The notes under the pieces: generated by a model
The model's database searches: none
Seen by the model: only the letters and a program-made list of their open reading frames with translations
Told to the model about the DNA's origin: nothing
Shown: positions 1 through 3,926 of the stretch, piece after piece
Numbering within the stretch: position 1 is the stretch's first letter
Layout: every line of letters starts with the position of its first letter
Made by a program: the position numbers and the translations under genes
Source of the DNA: Desulfovibrio sp.
Lineage (GTDB): Bacteria; Desulfobacterota; Desulfovibrionia; Desulfovibrionales; Desulfovibrionaceae
Reading direction: 5' to 3'
Assembly: GCA_014804915.1 (NCBI GenBank)
Contig: JAAUYW010000151.1
Span: forward strand, 1 to 8,980
Length of the DNA stretch: 8,980 nt

Positions 1-319
1 GTTCGCGCCCTATCTGCTTGATTTTTCCTACAAGGACAATATCGGCGGAAAGAGCGACGAGGTGCAGATAACGCTTCACAACCGCGACGGCCGCTTTTCC
101 GGCGAATGGGCCTTGCAAAAGGGCCTACCAGTCGAGGCCGAAATCATCTGCAAAAGCTGGGAGGAGCCAGACTCCGATCTCTCGCTGCCCTGCGGCTCCT
201 TCAGGATTGACGAGATCGAGTTCTCCGGCCCTCCGGACAAGATCTCGATCAAGGCCGTATCCGCGGATCTGACCGGCCCCCTGCGCGACACAAAAAAACC
301 CGCGCCTGGGAAAACATGA
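1..319 (+). CDS. D: Phage late control protein D (gpD, hub), N-terminal part; 5' partial, ends in the unshifted frame
   Basis: The frame is open from base 2 and its true start lies upstream of the window. The visible 105 residues begin FAPYLLDFSYKDN and contain VQITLHNRDGRF, the usual N-terminal pattern of the late control D family (Phage_GPD), followed by GSFRIDEIEF and SIKAVSADL. gpD proteins form the trimeric hub at the centre of the baseplate, corresponding to T4 gp27, between tail tube and spike. The frame ends at a TGA (317-319) just after RDTKK, in the middle of the expected domain. The rest of the protein follows at once in the -1 frame from the A7 run at 292-298 (TRAWENMSLSG), matching the common family junction KKxRAWEN. 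So this is the front half of one gene, not a separate short protein. GTG at 62 is an internal Val codon. Family call is strong; the split is discussed under the slippery-site entry. Confidence 0.88.
   Translation, partial: FAPYLLDFSYKDNIGGKSDEVQITLHNRDGRFSGEWALQKGLPVEAEIICKSWEEPDSDLSLPCGSFRIDEIEFSGPPDKISIKAVSADLTGPLRDTKKPAPGKT
292..298 (+). other. A AAA AAA heptamer at the -1 frame break inside gpD
   Basis: Seven A lie in the phase A AAA AAA relative to the upstream frame (ACA AAA AAA CCC). This is a classical X XXY YYZ heptamer for -1 slippage. Slipping back one base here joins RDTKK to TRAWENMSLSG, restoring the exact gpD family sequence. The zero-frame stop is 18 nt downstream (317-319). 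No strong downstream stem-loop was seen by eye. A missing base in the homopolymer (A8 read as A7) would give the same picture. Confidence 0.6.
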
Positions 320-999
320 GCCTTTCCGGCGTGGCCGCGCAAATCGCCTCCGAAAACGGGCTTGAGCCGTTTTACTCAGGCCCTGATCACAGGTTTGAGC
401 GCCAGGACCAGCGCAATGAATCCGACATCTCCTTTTTGAACCGCATAGCCTCGGATCGCGGCTGCCACTGCAAGGTGCACAACGGCAAGCTGGCAGTCTT
501 TGACGCCGAAAGCGCGGAGTCTGCCAGCGCGTCGCTCTCGATCCCGAAAAAGGGCGACCTGTATTCGCCCGCTTCCTGGAGCTTCAAGGTCGCAAGCTCG
601 CAGACAGCCTACACTGGCGCAAAGGCCGCCTATACGGATCCAAAAACCGGCACAACGCATCTGGCTGAAGTCAAAAGCGAAAAGCGGCATGAGGCCGGCT
701 CCGGAAAGGACCTGACCCTGCAGGAGCGGGTTGAAAGCGCAAGCCAGGCGATCACCCTTGGCCGCGCAAGGCTGCATGAGCAGAACCAGAAAGAGGAGAC
801 GGTCAGCATCGAAATCATGGGCTGCCCGAAAATCGCGGCCGGCCAGACGCTGGAGCTGACGGATTTTGGCAGCTTTTCCGGAACCTACTCCGTGAAATCG
901 GCAACGCACAGGGTTACAGGCTCTGGCGGCTACAAGACCAGTCTTGAATTGACAGCGCCCGCGCCTACCAGCGGCGTGTCCGCGCACGATGAGGTATGA
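316..999 (+). CDS. D: Phage late control protein D (gpD, hub), C-terminal part in the -1 frame
   Basis: The 227 codons from ATG 316 carry the rest of gpD: FERQDQRNESDISFLNRIA (residues 27-45), NGKLAVFD (56-63), the helix TLQERVESASQAITLGRARLHEQNQKE (in part; 134-160), and the C-terminal GCPKIAAGQTLELTDFG and SGTYSVKSATHRVTGSGGY (169-206). This order is typical of the family. ATG 316 overlaps the TGA of the upstream frame as ATGA, with only a weak GGG about 5 nt before it, so either ribosomal -1 slippage gives a fused protein or terminating ribosomes re-initiate here. The Met aligns with an internal family position (RAWEN-M-SL), which argues that it is not an evolved start. The gene overlaps the downstream gpV gene by ATGA (996-999). 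An assembly error or real inactivation is equally possible. If the gene is dead, the tail would lack its hub. Confidence 0.88.
   Translation: MSLSGVAAQIASENGLEPFYSGPDHRFERQDQRNESDISFLNRIASDRGCHCKVHNGKLAVFDAESAESASASLSIPKKGDLYSPASWSFKVASSQTAYTGAKAAYTDPKTGTTHLAEVKSEKRHEAGSGKDLTLQERVESASQAITLGRARLHEQNQKEETVSIEIMGCPKIAAGQTLELTDFGSFSGTYSVKSATHRVTGSGGYKTSLELTAPAPTSGVSAHDEV
991..994 (+). promoter_or_regulatory. Shine-Dalgarno GAGG deciding the gpV start
   Basis: GAGG lies 7 nt before ATG 1002 but only 1 nt before the alternative ATG at 996, so 1002 is the better start. The site is inside the last codons of gpD, which would couple the two genes in translation. Confidence 0.55.
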
Positions 1000-1001
1000 G
1001 C

Positions 1002-1667
1002 ATGTTTGATCTCGCAGCCCTTGAGCGCCGCGTGGCAGCGCTTGAAGCATCGCAGACGGCCTCCCTGCGCTTTGGCCGCGTGACTGGCGTGAAAGGCGGC
1101 AAGGTTCGAGCCCAGTTTCAGGACGGCCAGGGCATGAACTCCTACGATCTCTCGACAGTGCAAAAGCGCGTCCTGAAAGACAAGTACATCTGCATGCCGG
1201 ATATCGGCGAGCCTGTGGCCTGTCTCTTCTCTGGCCAGGGCTGCGAGCAGGGCGTGGTGCTCGGCGCCTACTACAATGGCCGCGAGGAAGATCCAGGCCA
1301 GGAATCATACATGGATTACCGCCAGTATGAGGACGGCACCCAGCTCTGGTACGACCGCCAAAACCACAGGCTGGTCGCCAGGGTGAAAGGCGACTGCGAG
1401 ATCGAGGCCGAAAAGACAATCCGGGCCAGCTGCAGGGAAGAGGCCGAGATCCATTCCGAAAAGGAGCTGGTCCTGAAAGCGCCGCAAATCAAACTCCAGG
1501 GCGTGATCAGCATGGAAAATTACGATGGCGGCTTCACCTCCGGCGAGCTGCGCGACAACTTCCATGTGGTTGAGGGCGACATCACGGCAGAGGCTGTTTC
1601 CCTGCGCCAGCACTGCCATGAGAATTCTGGCGGATCTGGCACTGGCGGCAAGCCGGTCGGAGGCTAG
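1002..1667 (+). CDS. V: Baseplate assembly protein V (gpV), tail spike
   Basis: The product is 221 aa. It forms the trimeric membrane-piercing spike under the baseplate hub. An N-terminal Leu/Ala helix (LAALERRVAALEA) is followed by an OB-fold (about residues 20-95; RFGRVTGVKGGKVRAQF, MPDIGEPVACLFSG, GVVLGAYY). Then comes a beta-helix of short alternating repeats (about 120-170; DCEIEAEKTIRASC, AEIHSEKELVLKAPQIKLQG) and a tip with HCH at 204-206 plus a Gly/Ser-rich tail. In P2 gpV and relatives an HxH motif at the tip binds an iron ion, so iron binding is inferred here. ATG 1002 is chosen because GAGG (991-994) sits 7 nt before it; ATG 996 is in frame but too close to that Shine-Dalgarno sequence. 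The gene sits directly behind D, as expected for a hub-spike pair. No lysozyme domain is present. Confidence 0.9.
   Translation: MFDLAALERRVAALEASQTASLRFGRVTGVKGGKVRAQFQDGQGMNSYDLSTVQKRVLKDKYICMPDIGEPVACLFSGQGCEQGVVLGAYYNGREEDPGQESYMDYRQYEDGTQLWYDRQNHRLVARVKGDCEIEAEKTIRASCREEAEIHSEKELVLKAPQIKLQGVISMENYDGGFTSGELRDNFHVVEGDITAEAVSLRQHCHENSGGSGTGGKPVGG
1659..1663 (+). promoter_or_regulatory. Strong Shine-Dalgarno GGAGG at the end of gpV
   Basis: GGAGG lies in the last gpV codons, 8 nt before ATG 1672 and immediately before the left arm of the long inverted repeat. It serves no known tail gene, which is the main support for the small ORF 1672-1800. Confidence 0.45.
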
Positions 1668-1788
1668 CGGCATGATCCTTGCGCCCTGCTGCGTCAAACT
1701 GCATTTCGGCTGCGGGTCATGGACGTTTAAGTCCACTCCCCTTGCCTCAACTTGTTTTCCTTGCATTGCATCAAGGCTTATGCCGCTA
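1665..1788 (+). repeat. 124-nt imperfect inverted repeat / long structured hairpin between gpV and gpU
   Basis: TAGCGGCAT (1665-1673) is perfectly inverted as ATGCCGCTA (1780-1788). The pairing continues inward, so 1665-1681 pairs with 1772-1788 with a single mismatch (1676/1777) and one G-U. The centre of symmetry holds a second clean stem, TGGAC (1720-1724) with GTCCA (1731-1735), around loop GTTTAA. Between them, register-compatible short pairings occur: TGCTGC (1687-1692) with GCA and GCA at 1763-1765 and 1768-1770, AAAC (1696-1699) with GTTT (1754-1757), GGC (1708-1710) with GCC (1744-1746), and GGG (1714-1716) with CCC (1738-1740). The stop codon of gpV is the first three bases of the left arm. 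No flanking target duplication is visible. It could be a structured RNA in the tail mRNA, a palindromic insertion, or a processing signal. Confidence 0.65.
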
Positions 1789-1800
1789 AAAATTTGGTGA
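1672..1800 (+). CDS. Possible small Cys-rich protein (42 aa), unknown function
   Basis: An ATG with a strong GGAGG (1659-1663) 8 nt upstream opens 42 codons, starting MILAPCCVKLHFGCG and ending RLMPLKIW, closed by TGA directly before the gpU start region. Five cysteines (6, 7, 14, 29, 32) and few charged residues are present. I recognise no family. The codon choice is more AT-rich than in its neighbours, and nearly all of the ORF lies inside the long inverted repeat at 1665-1788, so the open frame may be accidental to a structured element. The good ribosome site argues for translation. If translated, reading would melt the hairpin and carry ribosomes up to gpU (stop at 1798-1800, gpU ATG at 1805). 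Low to moderate confidence as a gene. Confidence 0.35.
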   Translation: MILAPCCVKLHFGCGSWTFKSTPLASTCFPCIASRLMPLKIW

Positions 1801-1804
1801 ATGT

Positions 1805-2194
1805 ATGCAAACTGGCTCGCTTGGCTCGACAATCTTTGAAGTCTCATCGTCAAAAGTGCTGACGCCAAAATCGGTCGGCTTTTCGCGCGAGGCCAGTTTT
1901 GAGGATCACCAGGTGCAGGGCAGCTATCCAAGGCCCGAGTTTCTCGCGCCCGGGCTTGCCAGCGTCAGTCTGGCGATCACGCTCCGCGCAGACCTTGGCG
2001 TGGATCCCTGGGCAGAGGCCGAAGCCCTGGAAGAGAAAATGATTGCCGGCGAGGTGCTGCGCCTGGTCATTGCCGGCCAGAACCTGGGCAAGTTCACGAT
2101 CCGCAAGATCGATCAGTCCTGGCGCCACTGCTTGAGAGGCCATGCGGGCCCGCTGATTCTCGATCTTGGCATTGAGCTGAAGGAATACTGGTAA
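1805..2194 (+). CDS. U: GpU-like phage tail protein (tail terminator/completion family)
   Basis: The 129-aa product begins MQTGSLGSTIFEVSSSKVLTP, then has RPEFLAPGLASVSLAITL (43-60), LGVDP (64-68), GEVLRLVIAGQNLGKFTI (82-99), DQSW and ILDLGIELKEY at the end. This is the pattern of the P2 GpU family: a thin beta fold that opens with a structural 'G-xFG-xxFEV' stretch and ends with a strand plus KEY. GpU proteins cap or complete the tail tube. In P2 the U gene lies just before D; here it lies behind V, so the order is altered. ATG 1805 is preceded by GGTGA (1796-1800), 4 nt away, a weak to moderate ribosome site. The stop overlaps the next start as TAATG. Length is normal for the family. The family call is fairly sure; the exact role in this particle is inferred. 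Confidence 0.8.
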   Translation: MQTGSLGSTIFEVSSSKVLTPKSVGFSREASFEDHQVQGSYPRPEFLAPGLASVSLAITLRADLGVDPWAEAEALEEKMIAGEVLRLVIAGQNLGKFTIRKIDQSWRHCLRGHAGPLILDLGIELKEYW

Positions 2195-2531
2195 TGGAGC
2201 TGGTTATCAATCCGCAGGAAAGGCTGCCGCTTGTGATTGGCGCGACGGGCATGGATACGATTGTCCAGAATATTCGCATGATACTTCTGACAATGCGCTA
2301 TTCCATTCCGCTTGACCGCGCATTCGCGCACGACGGCAAAATTATCGATACGCCCGCGCCGCTGGAAACCGGCCGCAAGACTGCCGAGCTGATTGACGCG
2401 ATTGAAAAATACGAGCCGCGCGTGAAAGTCCACAGGATTGATTTTGTCTGGAATGACCGAAAGGCCAGCTGCAGGAAGGCCAGCTTGCCCCACGCGTTGT
2501 CTTCAGCATCCGGGACGGAGTGGAATTATGA
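2194..2531 (+). CDS. W: gpW/gp25-like baseplate wedge protein, with a -1 frame break near 2460
   Basis: Residues 1-89 fit the gpW/gp25 family: MELVINPQERLPL, IVQNIRMILLTMRYSIPLDRAF (in part; 23-44), IDTPAP, and AIEKYEPRVKVHRIDF (69-84). The family should end with a strand and a short charged tail near residue 110. That end is present only in the -1 frame: KGQLQEGQL then APRVVFSIRDGVEL, stopping at TGA 2529-2531 and overlapping the J start as ATGA. The join GACCGA|AAA at 2458-2462 gives 112 aa, normal length. Read straight on, the frame runs to 2628, 97 nt into J, with an Arg/Cys-rich tail of no family likeness (144 aa). gp25-type proteins link wedges to the hub and prime sheath assembly. Causes could be an assembly error, a real mutation, or slippage at A AAG (2460-2463). 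ATG 2194 has AAGGA 9 nt upstream. Confidence 0.82.
2461..2485 (+). repeat. Short direct repeat AAGGCCAGCT x2 at the gp25 frame break
   Basis: AAGGCCAGCT occurs at 2461-2470 and again at 2476-2485, period 15 nt. In the family-like frame it encodes GQLQE-GQL. The segment between the conserved IDF and PRVV parts looks about five residues longer than I would expect for the family, which fits a 15-nt duplication exactly at the frame break. Confidence 0.5.
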
Positions 2532-3631
2532 GCGAAATCCTGTTTGCCGACATAGATTCTGCCAGCGTCGAGGATGCGGTAATCACAACCTACGAGCAGA
2601 TCGCCGGCGTAACCCTGCATCCGGCTGATCCGGTGCGCCTGTTTCTGGAAAGCATCGCCTACAAGCTGGCTGTGCAAAACAATGTCATCAATCTCGCTGG
2701 CCGCCAGAACCTGCTTGCCTATGCCACAGGCGAGCATCTTGACTACATCGGCATGATGGTCGGCACAGCCAGGCTGGGCGCGAGTTTCGCCTCCTGCGAG
2801 CAGACGTTTTACCTGAAAGCGCCGCTCGGTTTTTCTGTGGCCATACCGGCCGGAACGCGCGTGACTACCGGCGATGGCAAGGCAATTTTCGCGACCCTGG
2901 AGGCGCTTGAAATTCCGGCTGGGGCCGCTTGCGCCACTGGCCGCGTCCAGGCGCTTGCGTCAGGCGCGCAAGCCAACGGCTTTGTGCCAGGCCAGGTCTG
3001 CCAGCTCGTCGATCCCGTGGCCTATATTGAAAAAACCGCGAATGCCACTGTCACGCTCCTGGGCAGCGACATTGAATCCGACGAGCGCTACCGCTCACGC
3101 ATCCAGCAGGCTCCGGAGGCGTTTTCCTGCGCCGGCCCGGTTGGCGCGTACCGCTTTTACGCCCTGGCCAGCCATCCGGATATTTCGGCTGTCGCGGTGT
3201 ACAGCCCCGAGCCTGGCAAGGTGGACATCCGCCCGGTCCTGAAAGGCGGGGAGCTGCCGCCGCAGGACGTGCTTGACGATGTGTTCGCCGCAGTCAATGC
3301 GGACAATATCCGGCCCCTGACTGACACTGTGCTGGTGCAGGCGCCCGAGCTTGTCGAGTTCGATATTGATTTCACCTGGTATCTGGCAAGCGACCGCCAG
3401 GTGTTTCTGGATACGACCCGCCAGGCTGTTGCCGACGCAGTCGAGGAATACCGGCTCTGGCAGCGCACCCAGCCAGGCCGCGACATTCTGCCAATCCGCC
3501 TGGCCTCGCTGCTCGAGCAGGCTGGCGTCAAGCGGATCGAGCTCAAAAAGCCTGCCTACCGGAAACTTGAGCAATGGCAGCTTGGCCGCGAAAAGACGAT
3601 TTCCGTAACTTTCGGGGGGGTTGAGAGCTAG
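2528..3631 (+). CDS. J: Baseplate J-like protein (wedge)
   Basis: The product is 367 aa, the usual length for baseplate J (Mu gp47/P2 J type). It begins MSEILFADIDSASVEDAVI, then AYATGEHLDYIGMMVG (64-79), the strand FSVAIPAGTRVTT (102-114) that marks the family, SGAQANGFVPGQV (145-157), the highly typical IESDERYRSRIQQAPEAFSCAG (182-203, in part), GAYRFYALASHPDISAVAV, and PLTDTVLVQAPELVEFDID in the C-terminal domain. J forms the wedge arms that carry gpI and the fibres. ATG 2528 is chosen because GGAG (2517-2520) lies 7 nt before it and it overlaps the gp25 stop; the longer frame from 2438 is antiparallel to no family sequence and reads through gp25. The C-terminus ends SVTFGGVES at TAG, whose bases overlap the stop of a convergent minus-strand gene (CTAG). 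Confidence 0.93.
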   Translation: MSEILFADIDSASVEDAVITTYEQIAGVTLHPADPVRLFLESIAYKLAVQNNVINLAGRQNLLAYATGEHLDYIGMMVGTARLGASFASCEQTFYLKAPLGFSVAIPAGTRVTTGDGKAIFATLEALEIPAGAACATGRVQALASGAQANGFVPGQVCQLVDPVAYIEKTANATVTLLGSDIESDERYRSRIQQAPEAFSCAGPVGAYRFYALASHPDISAVAVYSPEPGKVDIRPVLKGGELPPQDVLDDVFAAVNADNIRPLTDTVLVQAPELVEFDIDFTWYLASDRQVFLDTTRQAVADAVEEYRLWQRTQPGRDILPIRLASLLEQAGVKRIELKKPAYRKLEQWQLGREKTISVTFGGVES

Positions 3632-3720
3632 TGCTTTTTCTCATCCCTGTATTTGAGCCAGAAGCCGTAACCGGCAATCACGCTGCCAAGAATGGCGTAA
3701 AGAAGCCAGTAAATATTCAT
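3628..3720 (-). CDS. Very small single-pass membrane protein (30 aa), second gene of an antisense pair
   Basis: Read on the minus strand: MNIYWLLYAILGSVIAGYGF followed by WLKYRDEKKH. Residues 3-22 form one apolar transmembrane helix and the C-terminal tail is rich in Lys/Arg, suggesting the tail faces the cytoplasm. ATG at 3720-3718 has AGGGG (plus-strand 3729-3733) 8 nt upstream and starts only 2 nt after the stop of the 50-codon gene, so the two are almost certainly co-translated. Its stop (plus-strand 3628-3630) overlaps the stop of baseplate J. I do not recognise a family. Small lysis, toxin, superinfection-exclusion or membrane-complex subunits have this build, but nothing here selects one. 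It is too short for ordinary gene finders, and annotation would usually miss it. Confidence 0.68.
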   Translation of the reverse strand: MNIYWLLYAILGSVIAGYGFWLKYRDEKKH

Positions 3721-3722
3721 TG

Positions 3723-3875
3723 CTATTTCCCCTTTGGGGTTAGCCAGAAGCTAAGAAATATAAAGGCCGCTCCCAGGATAAGGCCCGCGAGCGAGCCCTG
3801 GAAAATGCCAAGCGCCACGCCCGCGACTCCGAGCTTTTCCATTATGTCTGCGGCTCTTTTTCTACGCGGTGTCAT
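3723..3875 (-). CDS. Small membrane protein (50 aa), first gene of an antisense pair
   Basis: Read on the minus strand: MTPRRKRAADIMEKLGVAGV, then ALGIFQGSLAGLILGAAFIF, then LSFWLTPKGK. A basic N-terminus (residues 4-7) is followed by a hydrophobic stretch at about 16-45, long enough for one long or two short membrane helices with a Gln-Gly turn at 26-27, and a short basic end. ATG 3875 has no Shine-Dalgarno sequence; a predicted promoter ends 8 nt before it, so the transcript may be leaderless. The longer in-frame minus reading to 4352 runs through gpI antisense and is not credible. The gene is antisense to the gap between J and I and points against the tail operon, as expected for an independently expressed accessory ('moron') gene. 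Family unknown. Confidence 0.7.
   Translation of the reverse strand: MTPRRKRAADIMEKLGVAGVALGIFQGSLAGLILGAAFIFLSFWLTPKGK
3729..3733 (-). promoter_or_regulatory. Shine-Dalgarno AGGGG of the 30-aa gene, inside a small GC hairpin
   Basis: On the minus strand the end of the 50-aa gene reads CCCC AAA GGGG (plus-strand 3729-3739), a 4-bp GC stem with a 3-nt loop. Its right half is the ribosome site for ATG 3720. Translation of the first gene would open the stem, giving coupling. The hairpin is short, so this is tentative. Confidence 0.4.
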
Positions 3876-3883
3876 GCTGACGC

Positions 3884-3912
3884 AGGATAATTGCGATTTG
3901 AGCGTTTGTCCA
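3884..3912 (-). promoter_or_regulatory. Predicted sigma70-type promoter for the antisense small-gene pair
   Basis: On the minus strand TGGACA (plus-strand 3907-3912; 5 of 6 to TTGACA) is followed after 17 nt by TATCCT (plus-strand 3884-3889; 4 of 6 to TATAAT). The -10 ends 8 nt before ATG 3875, so initiation at the usual distance would fall at or next to the ATG. The -35 lies 2 nt from the gpI Shine-Dalgarno sequence on the other strand. Predicted by eye only. Confidence 0.4.
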
Positions 3913-3914
3913 AC

Positions 3915-3919
3915 AGGAG
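3915..3919 (+). promoter_or_regulatory. Shine-Dalgarno AGGAG deciding the gpI start
   Basis: AGGAG sits 7 nt before ATG 3927, so the start is at 3927 and not at the upstream in-frame TTG 3891, whose extra 12 residues have no family support. Confidence 0.6.
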
Positions 3920-3926
3920 CTTTGGC

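Larger units (their letters stand above)
3632..3926. other. 295-nt interval between J and I: no plus-strand gene; holds the antisense small-gene pair
   Basis: The plus-strand open frame here (99 codons from GTG 3631) has no ribosome site, no family likeness and proline/serine-rich shadow composition. The minus strand carries the two membrane genes (3628-3720, 3723-3875) and their predicted promoter (3884-3912). No terminator was seen for the pair within about 60 nt past the second stop. Confidence 0.65.

Noticed and set aside
376..1419. Long minus-strand open frame opposite D and V
   Set aside because: Arg-rich shadow of two well-recognised tail genes on the plus strand.
1665..1788. Integron attC site or insertion sequence as the identity of the hairpin
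   Set aside because: No RYYYAAC/GTTRRRY core sites, no transposase and no target duplication at the ends.
3614..3620. G7 run near the end of baseplate J as another slippery site
   Set aside because: In the J frame it reads TTC GGG GGG GTT, not a -1 heptamer, and J already ends with a normal family C-terminus.
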